From positions 62,001-126,000 of the forward strand of contig CAJJBH010000018.1 of NCBI GenBank assembly GCA_905182355.1: a DNA stretch of 64,000 nucleotides, written 5' to 3'. Within the stretch, counting starts at the first letter, position 1. Each line of letters opens with the position of its first letter. The position numbers and the translations under genes were made by a program. Below are positions 15,828 to 26,305 of the stretch, in pieces. The notes beneath the pieces were generated by a model, which was not told where the DNA came from, did no database searches, and was given only the letters and a program-made list of their open reading frames with translations. This DNA comes from an uncultured Paracoccaceae bacterium (GTDB lineage: Bacteria > Pseudomonadota > Alphaproteobacteria > Rhodobacterales > Rhodobacteraceae).

Positions 15828-17204
15828 TCAGAAGAAGTCGATTGAAACTTGCATCAGGCGTTCGACTTCTGGCACGTCTTTGGCCAATGCAAACAAAGCC
15901 ACTATATCACCATCGTCAATCCGCGTACTGCCCAACGGCCGTATCACTTCATCACCTTTGCGGACGGCCCCAACAAGAACACCTTCCGGGAAATCAATGT
16001 CACTGATGCGTTTTCCTGCAAGGTATGAGGTGGACAAAACTTCGGCCTCAATCACCTCGGCCTCTGCATCTCCGATGGAATAAACTGCACGTACGCGACC
16101 GTGCCGAATGTGGCGCAAGATCGAACTTACAGTGGTTGAGCGTGGGTTGATGTATGCGTCGATCCCAAGCGGTCCCATCAGTGGCACAAGCGTCGGGTCA
16201 TTGATCAAAGCGATAGCATAGGGACAGCCTTCTGACTTTGCGCGCACAGCAACAAGCATGTTGGTTTTGTCATCATCCGTCACTGCAAGCATCGCATCAG
16301 CGCGGCTTACCCCTGCTTCCGCCAAAAGGGCTACGTCCAAACCATCGCCGTGCAAAACAATGGTACGTTCCAATGCTTCTGCAGCGGTTTCCGCGCATTT
16401 GCGGTTCTTTTCAATAATTTTGACGCGCACTCGGTTCGCACGAGATTCAAGTTCGGATGCCACTGTTAGGCCCACATTGCCTCCACCAACAATCACAATG
16501 CGTTCTTGCTTTGCCGCGCGTTTGCCGAACACTTCCATAGTGCGCGGAACATCTTCTACATGGGCAAAAACGTAAACTTCATCGCCAACAAAAAGCTGAT
16601 CGCCGGGATTTGGTGAAAACAGTGTTCCATCACGCCGCACCCCAACCACAACCGCCCGTAGGGTCGAAAACAGGTCCGACAACTGGCGCAAGGGCGTGTT
16701 CACAACAGGACATTCGTCTTCGATCAAAATGCCCAAGAGCTGGGCCTGACCGTCCATAAAACGTTCTGTATCGAACGCAGCAGGTGCTGAAAGGCGTTGA
16801 AGGGCAGCAGCCGCGACTTCGCGTTCTGGGCTGATCACAACATCAATTGGCATGTGATCGCGCCGATACAAGTCAGAATAAATCGTTTCCAGATAGGATT
16901 GGCTGCGCAGACGTGCAATCTTGCGATTGATCCCGAAAACCGAATGGGCAACCTGACAGGTCACCATATTCACTTCGTCCGAATGGGTGGCAGCAATAAT
17001 CATATCCGCGTCCCGCGCGCCCGCGCGGTCAAGGATATTGGGATAGCTTGCATACCCAGTTACACCCTGAACGTCCAAGGTATCAGTGGCACGGCGCACC
17101 AGTTCTGGGTCTTGATCCACAACTGTTACGTCGTTGCGTTCTCCCGACAGATGGCGGGCAATTTGCCAACCAACTTGTCCTGCGCCGCATATAATAACTT
17201 TCAT
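15828..17204 (-). CDS. trkA: Trk potassium uptake regulator TrkA
   Basis: This 458-aa peripheral membrane protein binds NAD(H) and gates TrkH. It has two RCK halves, each with a Rossmann motif: GAGQVGWQIA at residues 7-16 and GGGNVGLTVA about 240-249. A TrkA-C domain follows each half. The gene is upstream of trkH and downstream of the ntr genes, an arrangement conserved in alphaproteobacteria. Confidence 0.95.
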   Translation of the reverse strand: MKVIICGAGQVGWQIARHLSGERNDVTVVDQDPELVRRATDTLDVQGVTGYASYPNILDRAGARDADMIIAATHSDEVNMVTCQVAHSVFGINRKIARLRSQSYLETIYSDLYRRDHMPIDVVISPEREVAAAALQRLSAPAAFDTERFMDGQAQLLGILIEDECPVVNTPLRQLSDLFSTLRAVVVGVRRDGTLFSPNPGDQLFVGDEVYVFAHVEDVPRTMEVFGKRAAKQERIVIVGGGNVGLTVASELESRANRVRVKIIEKNRKCAETAAEALERTIVLHGDGLDVALLAEAGVSRADAMLAVTDDDKTNMLVAVRAKSEGCPYAIALINDPTLVPLMGPLGIDAYINPRSTTVSSILRHIRHGRVRAVYSIGDAEAEVIEAEVLSTSYLAGKRISDIDFPEGVLVGAVRKGDEVIRPLGSTRIDDGDIVALFALAKDVPEVERLMQVSIDFF

Positions 17205-17301
17205 GGGTGAGCCTTTAAGCTATGGTCCATAGTCTGATTTGTTGGCATGACAGAAGCCCCAAGACTGGTCAATTCAATTGCGATGCCGATATCGGCCCTA
17301 T

Positions 17302-18708
17302 TCACGTGTCATCATCCTCTTCGACATGCGCAACCCGCGCCCCAGCCTTGGCAGAAGTCACAACACCCAGCGATTTTAATTTACGGTGCAACGCACTGCG
17401 CTCCATTCCAACAAAGTTGGCCGTCCGGCTAATGTTACCACCAAAACGGTTAATTTGGGTCAGCAAATATTCGCGTTCAAACGCCTCACGCGCTTCGCGC
17501 AGTGGCAAGGTAGCCAAAGCACCCGACAGCACTACACGGCCCTCTTCGTTGCTGTTGTCTTCTTCACCGGGCAATTCACGAGCCTCGATTGGACCAGCGC
17601 CATCGCTAAGGATCAACACACGTTCAATTAGGTTTTTCAGTTGGCGCACGTTGCCAGGCCAGATCATTGTCTGCATCAAGGCAGACGCATCATCGCTAAG
17701 CGCGCGCAGCGATAGGCCTTGGTGCGCGTTACATTCGGCAATAAAATGCTCTGCCAACAAAGGAATATCTTCGCGACGTTCCTCCAACGACGGCACAGCG
17801 ATCGGGACAACATTCAGACGGTGATACAATTCTTGGCGGAAGGTTTCTGCCTCAATATCCGCCTCAAGATTGTGGTTGGTGCTGGAAATCACGCGCAGAT
17901 CAACCCGCACTTTATCGACACCGCCAACACGGTGGAATTGCTGATCGACAAGCACGCGCAGGATTTTGGATTGGGTGCCAAGTGGCATATCTGCGACTTC
18001 GTCAAAATAGATCACGCCGCCATGGGCCTGTTCAAGCAATCCGGGTTCGACACCGCGTTCAGTCCCTTCACGGCCAAACAGCACCTCTTCCATTTTATCT
18101 GGGGAAACACCGGCACAATTGACGGTCACAAACGGCGCACTGGCACGGTTGGAGTTGGCGTGAATATAGCGCGCAGCCACATCTTTACCGCTGCCTGCCG
18201 GTCCACTTAGCATCACACGCCCGTTGGATTTCGTGACCTTGTCCAATTGGCTGATCAACGTACGGAATGCAGCAGATGAACCAATCATTTCAGATTGCGC
18301 ACCGTCTTGTCGTTTTAGGGTTTGGTTCTCACGACGCAGCCGGCTGGTTTCCATTGCGCGACGGATCACCACCAACAGCTGTTCAATGTTGAACGGCTTT
18401 TCGATGAAATCATACGCGCCCTGCTTGATCGCAGCGACTGCAATTTCGATATTGCCGTGCCCTGATATGATAACCACCGGAATATCTGGATTGTCGCGTT
18501 TTACGGTCTTAAGGATGTCGATCCCATCCATGCGGCTGTCTTTAAGCCATATATCAAGGATCATCAGCGAGGGTGCTTCAGTGTTAATTGCGCTCATGGC
18601 GTCATCTGAATTGCCCGCTAAACGGGTAGTGAAACCTTCGTCTTTCAAGATTTCCGAGATCAATTCGCGAATGTCGCGTTCGTCATCTACAATCAGAATA
18701 TCGCTCAT
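17302..18708 (-). CDS. ntrX: Nitrogen-regulation response regulator NtrX
   Basis: This 468-aa response regulator partners the NtrY kinase. The receiver domain starts MSDILIVDDERD with the phosphate acceptor Asp in LILDIWL (about 54); the AAA+ domain has Walker A GPAGSGKD and Walker B GGVIYFDEVADM; the C-terminus is a Fis-type helix-turn-helix (GGNISRTANFVGMERSALHRK, here by its core ISRTANFVGM). The GAFTGA loop is replaced by FGREGTERGVEPG, so direct sigma-54 activation is unlikely. I chose ATG 18708, four bases after the ntrY stop; the frame is open further into ntrY. Confidence 0.94.
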   Translation of the reverse strand: MSDILIVDDERDIRELISEILKDEGFTTRLAGNSDDAMSAINTEAPSLMILDIWLKDSRMDGIDILKTVKRDNPDIPVVIISGHGNIEIAVAAIKQGAYDFIEKPFNIEQLLVVIRRAMETSRLRRENQTLKRQDGAQSEMIGSSAAFRTLISQLDKVTKSNGRVMLSGPAGSGKDVAARYIHANSNRASAPFVTVNCAGVSPDKMEEVLFGREGTERGVEPGLLEQAHGGVIYFDEVADMPLGTQSKILRVLVDQQFHRVGGVDKVRVDLRVISSTNHNLEADIEAETFRQELYHRLNVVPIAVPSLEERREDIPLLAEHFIAECNAHQGLSLRALSDDASALMQTMIWPGNVRQLKNLIERVLILSDGAGPIEARELPGEEDNSNEEGRVVLSGALATLPLREAREAFEREYLLTQINRFGGNISRTANFVGMERSALHRKLKSLGVVTSAKAGARVAHVEEDDDT

Positions 18709-18712
18709 GGGT

Positions 18713-20962
18713 TTATACCTCTTTCTTGGTGTTCGCGGCTGCGATGTCGGTTGGGGCAAGTGGCAGTTTGATCACCGCCATTGCCCCAAAATGATGTTGG
18801 CCCTCAAAAACAGGCGCGTTTTCCAACTGCAACGTGCCGCCGTGTTCTTCAATAATTTTTTTCACAATCGGAAGGCCAAGTCCGGTGCCTTCGCTGCGGG
18901 TCGTTACATAGGGTTCAAATAGGCGGGCGCGGTCTTCTGGCAAGCCGATACCATTGTCTGCAATTGTGATATGCGCCTGATCGTCAACAACGGTCATCGT
19001 CACCGCAACTTGTGGTGCCAATCCATCCGGAGCGCCTTTTTCGATCAGTGTATCAATCGCCTCGCCCGCATTTTTGATCAAGTTGGTCATCGCCTGCGAG
19101 ATCATCGTGTCGTCCAATTCAGCCAAAACCGCAACTTTAGGTACCGTTAGCGTGATATCGGCATTTGGCTGGCCCAAACGTTGCAGCATGACCGCATCTT
19201 GCACCAACTTAGACAGGTCATGCGATTTGCGGTCAGGTTCAGGCATCCGCGCGAACTTTGAAAACTCATCCACGATGCGGCGTAAATCACCAGTTTGGCG
19301 AATGATCACATCGGTCATTTGCTCTAGTATTTCGCTTTCATCACCCACCTTAGGTGCAAACTTGCGTTTGATACGTTCGGCACTTAGCTGAATTGGGGTC
19401 AGTGGATTCTTGATCTCGTGCGCAATACGTTGGGCCACATCACCCCATGCGGCCATACGCTGTGCGCTAACCAGATCGGTTACGTCGTCAAAGGCGACCA
19501 CATAGCCTTCAAGTCGTTCAGCATCGTTGCGCCGTGTCGCCATGCGCACCAAAAGGTTCTCAAGACGACCATGACGGCTGACTTTTATCTCTCTTTGGGC
19601 CACTTCGCCTGGGCTGTCGCGCAGGACCTCAAACAACGGGCCAAATTCCGGGACCGCAACAGACAATGGCACAGTTTGCTGGTCTTCTTGCCAATCTAGC
19701 AGACGCGCGCCTGACTTGTTTACAAAGGCCACACGCCCATCTGAATCAAGCCCCACAACACCTGACGTCACAGAACTTAAAACTGAATCGAACATGCGGC
19801 GACGCCCCTCAATTTGGCGAGTGTTATCCAGAAGCGTTTCACGTTGCCCATTCAACTGGCGGGTCATTTGGTTGAAATATCGACCCAACATGGCGATTTC
19901 ATCATCACCATCTTCTTCTATCACTTGCACGTCCAGATCGCCGGCGCCAACACGCTGCGCAGCGCCCGTGAGACGCCCCACAGGACCAGACAAGCGTTCA
20001 GCAAACCCCAACCCCAACCAGATCGCCGCAAGGATTAAAATGACCGCAAAAGCCAAGTACAGCATCCCAAATTCAAACAAGCGTTTGCCACGGTCACTTT
20101 CAAGCTGCTGATAGAGCCGCACAGTTTTTTGGGTTTCATCCAGCAGAGATAAGATTTCGCCGTCCACGTCACGGGTCACGTACAAAAAGCGGTCTGCGTA
20201 ACTGCGCAAAGGCACCAAGGCGCGGAATTCGTTAATTTGCCAATCCTGAATGATCTCTAGACCGTGTTTACGGGCAGCGGCCATCTGGCGGGCATCTGGC
20301 GGTTCGAAATCAAAAAGATACGACCGATCACCACGGGCACGTATGGTTGCAGTGCCATCAACCAAATAGGCCTCGCGCAGGCCACGTTGGATTTGACGCT
20401 GTCCCTCGCCCAGCAATTCACTATCGCTTAATTCAACCTGCTGAGCGCGGGCTGTATCTATACTGCCAGCCAAAGCACGCGCATCTTCAATCAGCCCCTC
20501 GCGTTGCTCTTGTTCATATGCTTCTGCAGCAGCAAGAGAAAATCCCACCACATTGCGCACTCGTTCCGAAAACCAACCCTCAAGTGCAATATTGATGGTC
20601 AACATCGCAAAAATCGCAACGATGACTGTCGGGATCAGGGCAAGTGCCGCAAAAACTGCTGTAAGGTGCAGGTGAAGCCGCGACCCAGCCGATTGTGCCC
20701 GACGCGCGGCAATAATACGTGCCACCTGAGACAAAACCAATGCAGCCACAACAAGGATGTAAATTACGTCTGCCAAAAGAATCAGGCGCAGGGATAAATC
20801 GCTTGCGCCTTGATCCAAAGGTCCCAAAACCAGAAAGGTCGCAAACGCCAAAACGGGCCCCAGAATGACCAGACCAACAGTCGCAAAACTGCGGATACGG
20901 CGCAGCCTATGCAGCCGCCGCAGCCGATCACCCCAACTTTTCTGCCGTGCTCGGGTTGCCAC
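18713..20962 (-). CDS. ntrY: Nitrogen-regulation sensor histidine kinase NtrY
   Basis: This 749-aa membrane kinase has four hydrophobic segments in the N-terminal half bracketing a periplasmic region, then HAMP, PAS, HisKA and HATPase domains. The phosphorylated histidine is in AHEIKNPLTP; the ATP-binding N box is LIKNAGEAID and the G2 box GTGLGLPIV. It feeds NtrX, encoded directly downstream, linking nitrogen status (and in some relatives redox signals) to transcription. It follows ntrC after about 100 bases. Confidence 0.94.
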   Translation of the reverse strand: MATRARQKSWGDRLRRLHRLRRIRSFATVGLVILGPVLAFATFLVLGPLDQGASDLSLRLILLADVIYILVVAALVLSQVARIIAARRAQSAGSRLHLHLTAVFAALALIPTVIVAIFAMLTINIALEGWFSERVRNVVGFSLAAAEAYEQEQREGLIEDARALAGSIDTARAQQVELSDSELLGEGQRQIQRGLREAYLVDGTATIRARGDRSYLFDFEPPDARQMAAARKHGLEIIQDWQINEFRALVPLRSYADRFLYVTRDVDGEILSLLDETQKTVRLYQQLESDRGKRLFEFGMLYLAFAVILILAAIWLGLGFAERLSGPVGRLTGAAQRVGAGDLDVQVIEEDGDDEIAMLGRYFNQMTRQLNGQRETLLDNTRQIEGRRRMFDSVLSSVTSGVVGLDSDGRVAFVNKSGARLLDWQEDQQTVPLSVAVPEFGPLFEVLRDSPGEVAQREIKVSRHGRLENLLVRMATRRNDAERLEGYVVAFDDVTDLVSAQRMAAWGDVAQRIAHEIKNPLTPIQLSAERIKRKFAPKVGDESEILEQMTDVIIRQTGDLRRIVDEFSKFARMPEPDRKSHDLSKLVQDAVMLQRLGQPNADITLTVPKVAVLAELDDTMISQAMTNLIKNAGEAIDTLIEKGAPDGLAPQVAVTMTVVDDQAHITIADNGIGLPEDRARLFEPYVTTRSEGTGLGLPIVKKIIEEHGGTLQLENAPVFEGQHHFGAMAVIKLPLAPTDIAAANTKKEV

Positions 20963-21062
20963 TATGCCCCTACCTGTTAATGCGGTGCCAAGGCACCCGA
21001 CCGCTACATATCGTGGTCTTTATCAGAGGTGCGCCCTGATTGCCAAGTCTTGTGTGGCCTTT

Positions 21063-22433
21063 TTACATCATTTTTCGACGGCGTGTCACCTCTATATCTA
21101 ACTCGGTGATCTTCTTTCTTAGGGTGTTTCGATTGATCCCCAATAGATCGGCACACTTGGCTTGGTTTCCGCCCGTCGCATCAAGCGCAATTTCAATCAA
21201 AGGCATCTCGATTTCACGCAAAATGCGACCGTATAATCCGGCTGGCGGCAACATATCGCCATGCAAGTCAAAGTATCGCTGAAGGTGTCGCCCTACGGAC
21301 GCGCCCAGTTTTTCGGTGTCAGATGATCCCTCATGAAATGGGGTCAAATCTGGCTGATGGCCCAACACTTGTTGGACCTCGGGTGCCGTTATTTCTGCAC
21401 TTCGACATGTTAGACCCAATCGGCGAATGGAGTTTTCCAATTGGCGTACGTTGCCGGGCCAGCTGTAGTTTCGAATTATGTCTGCAGCGTCCTGCGATAA
21501 ACTGCGCAAGATATTACCCGTTTGCTCAATCCGCCCAAGGAAATGTTCCGCCAACAATGGAATATCGTCCACACGTTGGCGCAGAGATGGCACATTCAAA
21601 GTGGCACCACTGAGACGGTAATACAGGTCTTTGCGCACCTTTCCCTGTTCCATTGCTGCCGTCAAATCAGACTGGCTGGTGGCTAAAAAGCGCGGCATAT
21701 GATCGCCTGATAGGTCCATCATACGCACAATACGGCCCTGTATTTCATCAGATATGTCCGAAATTTCATCGAATACAAGCGTACCACCTTTTACCCGTGC
21801 CAAAACCCGTTGCGGCCCTTCCAAATCTTGCAAATCAACCGAAGTGGCCGTAACGAACGGAAAGGCGCGTCTGTCGGAAAAATCATGAATTGCGCGTGCA
21901 ATCAGTGATTTGCCTGTACCGCTTTCCCCCCAAATCAAAACGGGAAGGTCAGTATTCATAACCCGCGCAACGACACGGTAAAGCGACTGCATGACCTTTG
22001 TTTGCCCAATCAAAGGCAAGTCTTCTGGTTGCTCTTTCGCCACTTCCGAAGCAATGGCGCGGTGCTGACCCCGTTGCTCCAAAGCCCGCGCTGTCCGCTT
22101 CATAAGATCGGGTAAATCAAAAGGTTTGGGCAGGTAATCAAAGGCTTCGGCTTCGGCCGCTTTAATCGCCGTCATAATCGTATTTTGCGCCGATATCACA
22201 ATGACGGGCAGACCCGGACGATCCTGCGCAATTCTTGGCAACATCTCCAAACCATTGCCGTCTGGCATCACCACATCTGAAATCACCACGTCACCTTTGC
22301 CCTCGGCCACCCAACGCATCAATGTGGTCAAACTTGAAGTCGCATGCACTTTGCACCCTGCCCGTGTCAGGGCCTGTGTCAAAACTGTGCGAATAGTGCG
22401 GTCATCATCTGCGACCAATACGGTGCCATCCAT
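21063..22433 (-). CDS. ntrC: Nitrogen-regulation response regulator NtrC, GAFTGA-less type
   Basis: This 456-aa NtrC has a receiver domain ([10 protein letters not shown], acceptor Asp in DVVMPDGNG), an AAA+ domain (Walker [10 protein letters not shown]) and a Fis-like helix-turn-helix ([20 protein letters not shown], last 50 residues). The GAFTGA loop is absent: the region reads [20 protein letters not shown]. Known Rhodobacter NtrC proteins share this loss and act with the housekeeping sigma factor. It starts three bases after ntrB. Confidence 0.94.
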   Translation of the reverse strand: MDGTVLVADDDRTIRTVLTQALTRAGCKVHATSSLTTLMRWVAEGKGDVVISDVVMPDGNGLEMLPRIAQDRPGLPVIVISAQNTIMTAIKAAEAEAFDYLPKPFDLPDLMKRTARALEQRGQHRAIASEVAKEQPEDLPLIGQTKVMQSLYRVVARVMNTDLPVLIWGESGTGKSLIARAIHDFSDRRAFPFVTATSVDLQDLEGPQRVLARVKGGTLVFDEISDISDEIQGRIVRMMDLSGDHMPRFLATSQSDLTAAMEQGKVRKDLYYRLSGATLNVPSLRQRVDDIPLLAEHFLGRIEQTGNILRSLSQDAADIIRNYSWPGNVRQLENSIRRLGLTCRSAEITAPEVQQVLGHQPDLTPFHEGSSDTEKLGASVGRHLQRYFDLHGDMLPPAGLYGRILREIEMPLIEIALDATGGNQAKCADLLGINRNTLRKKITELDIEVTRRRKMM

Positions 22434-22436
22434 GTT

Positions 22437-23522
22437 CTATTCCTTTTGCAAATTTGCTGCTGCGCTATTTTTTGATCGCGGCAATGACATGCGAAAAACA
22501 GTGTGACCCGGCACAGACGAAACAGTAATCCAACCGCCGTGGTCCGAGACAATCTTGCTTACAAGGGCAAGCCCCAGTCCTGTCCCATTTTCTTTGCCAG
22601 AAATAAACGGGTCAAAAATTTCATCTTTAATACCTTCGGGCAAACCTGGGCCATCGTCGATTATTTCGATCTGCAATGGCAGCAACTGACCGGAGCCGTC
22701 TGCGCGGCGCAATCGGAAGGAATGTTCATAATAACTGTGCAACCTAATCGTCCCCCCAGGTTCACCAGCCGCCTCGGCTGCGTTCTTAAGCAGGTTCAAG
22801 ATGACCTGTAGCAGTTGATCTGGGTCACCAGACGCCATTGGCAAGGATGGGTCATATTCCTCGATGATCTTCATGTGCGCACCGAACCCCAACAACGCAG
22901 AGCGGCGCGCACGATCTAAAACATCGTGGATATTCACAGCCTGCATCTGCGTTACGCTAAGGTTTCCAAATTGCTCAACTTGATCAAGAAGCTTAACGAT
23001 GCGTCGACTTTCTTCCACAATTAAATCAGTAAGTTCAACATCTTCTGGCGCAAGGTTCATGCTTAGGAGTTGGGCAGCACCCGTAATCCCAGCCAAGGGG
23101 TTCTTAATTTCATGCGCCAACATTTCCGCCATGCCAATCGCAGACTTCGCCGCTGACTTCACAGTGTCATTCTGTGTCATCCGGCCGGCCAGTTCCCTAG
23201 GTGTGATCAGCAATATCATCTGCCCTTCAGCGCCCAACAAAGGGGCAATCTGCAAAGCACACTGCAATGGCGCACGCCGCCCATTGCCTACGTCCACGTC
23301 GTTCACAAACAATGGCGAACTGTTTTCGCGCGCACGTGCAAAAGACTGTTCCAGCGGCGCATCAATCACGATTTGATCCCATAAACGAGTGCCGCGCACT
23401 GATTTGGCTGAGATGTTCAAAAACCCTTCGGCAGCTGAATTTATGTCCAAGATTGTGTCGTCTGGCGCGATCAGAACAGCAGGTACGGGAAGTGATGCCC
23501 AAATATCTGCGTCGCGGATCAT
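22437..23522 (-). CDS. ntrB: Nitrogen-regulation sensor histidine kinase NtrB
   Basis: This 361-aa soluble kinase/phosphatase controls NtrC under PII control. It has a PAS domain (LDINSAAEGFLNIS), HisKA with LAHEIKNPLAGI, and HATPase boxes NLLKNAAEAAG and GTGLGLALV. Its ATG overlaps the dusB stop (ATGA), so the two are translationally coupled, as is usual for the dusB/nifR3-ntrB-ntrC operon. Confidence 0.95.
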   Translation of the reverse strand: MIRDADIWASLPVPAVLIAPDDTILDINSAAEGFLNISAKSVRGTRLWDQIVIDAPLEQSFARARENSSPLFVNDVDVGNGRRAPLQCALQIAPLLGAEGQMILLITPRELAGRMTQNDTVKSAAKSAIGMAEMLAHEIKNPLAGITGAAQLLSMNLAPEDVELTDLIVEESRRIVKLLDQVEQFGNLSVTQMQAVNIHDVLDRARRSALLGFGAHMKIIEEYDPSLPMASGDPDQLLQVILNLLKNAAEAAGEPGGTIRLHSYYEHSFRLRRADGSGQLLPLQIEIIDDGPGLPEGIKDEIFDPFISGKENGTGLGLALVSKIVSDHGGWITVSSVPGHTVFRMSLPRSKNSAAANLQKE

Positions 23523-24484
23523 GCGCCTACCCCCATCATTGCATCAGGGATCAACGACAAAACCTCATCCGAGGTCTTGCTGGTCAAAACCAAACGCCGC
23601 AAGTCCTTTGGCGTACCCACAGTGTCCATAAACCAACCCAAGTGTTTGCGGGCCATGCGCAAGCCAATAACCTCACCGTAAAAAGCAATCATTGCTACGT
23701 AATGCGCAGTGACCATGTCTGCAAAATCCCGCCCTTGCGGGATGATAGGCGCTGGAGTTCCAAACAATTCATGCGCCACTTGCGCCAACAACCACGGACG
23801 CCCTTGCGCACCACGCCCTATCATAATTCCATCCGCGCCTGATTGTTCCATAGCGGACCGCGCCGTAGCAACATCGACAATATCACCATTCGCGATAACG
23901 GGGATTTTCACAGCCTGTTTGACGGCACCAATGGCTTTCCAATCCGCATGCCCTTTGTAGAACTGACATCGCGTACGTCCGTGGATGACAATCCGCTGGA
24001 TGCCTGCAGCCTCGGCCCGTCGCGCGATTTCGGGCGCGTTCAACATATCGTCATCCCACCCCAGACGGGTTTTTAAGGTCACAGGGATATCAACGGCGTT
24101 CACCACCGCCTCGATCAACGTTAGCGCGTGGTCAGGTGTTTTCATCAAGGCTGAACCAGAGTAGCCATTTACCACCTTCTTCGCTGGGCACCCCATATTG
24201 ATGTCTATGACAACCGCGCCCTGACCTTGGACCATACGCGCAGCTTCGGCCATTGGACCTGGTTCACTTCCCGCCAATTGCACGGCAGTGCCAACGTCAC
24301 CCAAACCCAGTTCCGTCTTTTCACGTACCCCACGACGCGCATTGATCATATCGTGGCTTGCGATCATTTCTGACACAACCATGCCAGCGCCGAAAGACGC
24401 AACCAAGTTGCGAAACGGCAGGTCAGTGATTCCAGCCAAGGGGGCCAACATCACAGGTGGGTTCAAGGTAAGCGGGTTGGTCAA
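23519..24484 (-). CDS. dusB: tRNA-dihydrouridine synthase DusB (NifR3)
   Basis: This 321-aa FMN enzyme reduces uridines in tRNA to dihydrouridine. It has the TIM-barrel family motifs APLAGITDLPFR, NMGCPAKKV with the catalytic Cys, KTRLGWDD and VIHGRTRCQ. The only credible start is TTG 24484, supported by AGGAA about eight bases upstream and a stop shortly before in frame. It heads the ntrB-ntrC operon. Confidence 0.93.
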   Translation of the reverse strand: MTNPLTLNPPVMLAPLAGITDLPFRNLVASFGAGMVVSEMIASHDMINARRGVREKTELGLGDVGTAVQLAGSEPGPMAEAARMVQGQGAVVIDINMGCPAKKVVNGYSGSALMKTPDHALTLIEAVVNAVDIPVTLKTRLGWDDDMLNAPEIARRAEAAGIQRIVIHGRTRCQFYKGHADWKAIGAVKQAVKIPVIANGDIVDVATARSAMEQSGADGIMIGRGAQGRPWLLAQVAHELFGTPAPIIPQGRDFADMVTAHYVAMIAFYGEVIGLRMARKHLGWFMDTVGTPKDLRRLVLTSKTSDEVLSLIPDAMMGVGA

Positions 24485-24663
24485 ATTCGTGGTTCCTAAG
24501 TATTTCGATGTGATTTAGCTGTTTTAATGGCCTCACTCAATCCATCAGACCCAATACTTCGCCCAAAAAACAAACATATGCTTAAAATTTAATCATTTAT
24601 AACAGTGTTTGCCTCCATTCACGCAACTGCGTAAACAATGCAAATGATAGAACAAGCACACAG

Positions 24664-25323
24664 ATGAGCACTGCAGCCATAATCGTCGCGGCGGGAAGTG
24701 GAACACGCGCTGGCGGCGAAATGCCAAAGCAATGGCGTGAAATTGCGGGTCAGTCGGTGGTGTTGCATACGGTGCAGGCTTTTCGGACTCATCCTAAGAT
24801 CGATTACGTTATCTTGGTCCTTCATGCCGAAGATTTGGACCGCGCACCTGATATGCCAGAATTGGTTGTCACAACCGGTGGTCACGAACGCGCAGAATCA
24901 GTTGGGGCAGGTTTGAAAGCCGTGCCTTTTGGTATTAAAAACATTTTGATACATGATGTAGCACGACCATGTGTATCACATTCCACAATATCAGATGTCA
25001 TCGCAGCCCTAGACCATTCCAAAGGTGCATCCCCTGCCTTGCCCGTGACTGACGCGCTTTGGACGGGATCAGATGGCTTTGTTAGCGGCACCAAAGACCG
25101 CACAGGCCTTTACCGCGCACAGACTCCGCAAGGGTTTCATCTGGACGCTATTACAGCCGCCCACGCAGCCTATGAAGGCACAGCAACCGACGACGTTGAA
25201 GTGGCGCGTGCTGCTGGTATTGAGGTTGTGATTGTGGCGGGTGATGAAAACAATCTAAAGATCACCCTGCCCGCGGATTTTGCGCGCGCTGAAAGCATAT
25301 TGGAACGACGCAATGGACATTAG
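24664..25323 (+). CDS. ispD: 2-C-methyl-D-erythritol 4-phosphate cytidylyltransferase
   Basis: This 219-aa enzyme of the MEP isoprenoid pathway joins CTP and MEP. The nucleotide-binding loop is [19 protein letters not shown] (residues 6-24), with HDVARP and the family DDVEVA motifs further on. The 3' end overlaps ispF by 11 bases. In relatives the two are often fused; here they are separate but coupled. The preceding 179-bp gap should hold the promoter, in divergence from dusB. Confidence 0.94.
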   Translation: MSTAAIIVAAGSGTRAGGEMPKQWREIAGQSVVLHTVQAFRTHPKIDYVILVLHAEDLDRAPDMPELVVTTGGHERAESVGAGLKAVPFGIKNILIHDVARPCVSHSTISDVIAALDHSKGASPALPVTDALWTGSDGFVSGTKDRTGLYRAQTPQGFHLDAITAAHAAYEGTATDDVEVARAAGIEVVIVAGDENNLKITLPADFARAESILERRNGH

Positions 25324-25792
25324 ACTTGGCAATGGCTTTGATGTGCATGCCTTTGGCGCTGGAGATCATGTGACCCTTTGTGGCGTGAAAGTGCCGCACA
25401 GTCATGGTTTGGTTGGGCACTCGGATGCTGACGTTGGAATGCACGCGGTCACGGACGCGATTTATGGGGCATTGGCGAAGGGCGACATTGGCCAACACTT
25501 CCCTCCATCGGATCCACAATGGAAAGGCGCTGAAAGCCATATCTTTTTAACCCATGCGGTCGAGATGGCAAAAAGCCAAGGTTTTTCAATATCTAACGTG
25601 GATTGCACGTTGATCTGTGAATTCCCAAAGGTCGGTCCACACGCCATCACCATGCGCACAAAAATGGCGCGGATCATGGGGATTGAGATGGACCGCGTGT
25701 CGGTCAAAGCAACCACATCCGAACGATTGGGCTTTACTGGACGCGGCGAAGGCATCGCCTGCATTGCGACCTGTACACTTTTAAAGACGTAA
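25313..25792 (+). CDS. ispF: 2-C-methyl-D-erythritol 2,4-cyclodiphosphate synthase
   Basis: This 159-aa trimeric zinc enzyme forms the cyclic diphosphate two steps after IspD. The metal site DVHAF near residue 9, [16 protein letters not shown], shown here by its key HSDADV, and the C-terminal [16 protein letters not shown] are all present. I start it at ATG 25313 ([12 protein letters not shown]); the frame is open further back inside ispD. It overlaps ispD by 11 bases. Confidence 0.95.
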   Translation: MDIRLGNGFDVHAFGAGDHVTLCGVKVPHSHGLVGHSDADVGMHAVTDAIYGALAKGDIGQHFPPSDPQWKGAESHIFLTHAVEMAKSQGFSISNVDCTLICEFPKVGPHAITMRTKMARIMGIEMDRVSVKATTSERLGFTGRGEGIACIATCTLLKT

Positions 25793-25807
25793 AACTGGGG
25801 TGAAGAT

Positions 25808-26305
25808 ATGAAACTCGCAACGATAATCGGAACCGTATTTGGGGTCGGATATATTCGTCCTGCACCGGGGACTTGGGGATCATTGGTTGCCCTACCTTGG
25901 GCATGGTTGTTGCACGTCCTGGGTGGGTTTCCCCTTTTATTACTGGGGGTTATCGCGGCCTTCCTTAAGGGATGGTGGGCAACATCAAAGATGACGGAAG
26001 GATCTGACGACCATGATCCATCCGAAATTGTAATCGATGAAGTTGTCGGCCAATGGATTGCACTTTTGCCGCTGTCATATGCCGCGTGGAGCAACGATAT
26101 TCCCGTCCATGTCATGTGGCCCGGTTGGATCGCTGCATTCGCGCTGTTCCGTCTGTTCGACATTTGGAAACCTTGGATCATCGGCTGGGCTGATCGGCGT
26201 GGTGATGCGTTGGGTGTGATGTTGGATGATGTGATTGCAGGTGTCTTTGCCGCTATTGGTGTTATGGTTTTGGCTGCCTTCTCACATGGGGTATTAATGG
26301 GATGA
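25808..26305 (+). CDS. pgpA: Phosphatidylglycerophosphatase A
   Basis: This 165-aa membrane enzyme dephosphorylates phosphatidylglycerol phosphate to phosphatidylglycerol. The N-terminus has the family pattern VGYIRPAPGTWGSL, the acidic VIDEVVGQW motif lies near 75-85, and several hydrophobic helices follow. Its stop overlaps the cinA-type start (ATGA). It follows ispF after 15 bases, in one operon. Confidence 0.92.
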   Translation: MKLATIIGTVFGVGYIRPAPGTWGSLVALPWAWLLHVLGGFPLLLLGVIAAFLKGWWATSKMTEGSDDHDPSEIVIDEVVGQWIALLPLSYAAWSNDIPVHVMWPGWIAAFALFRLFDIWKPWIIGWADRRGDALGVMLDDVIAGVFAAIGVMVLAAFSHGVLMG

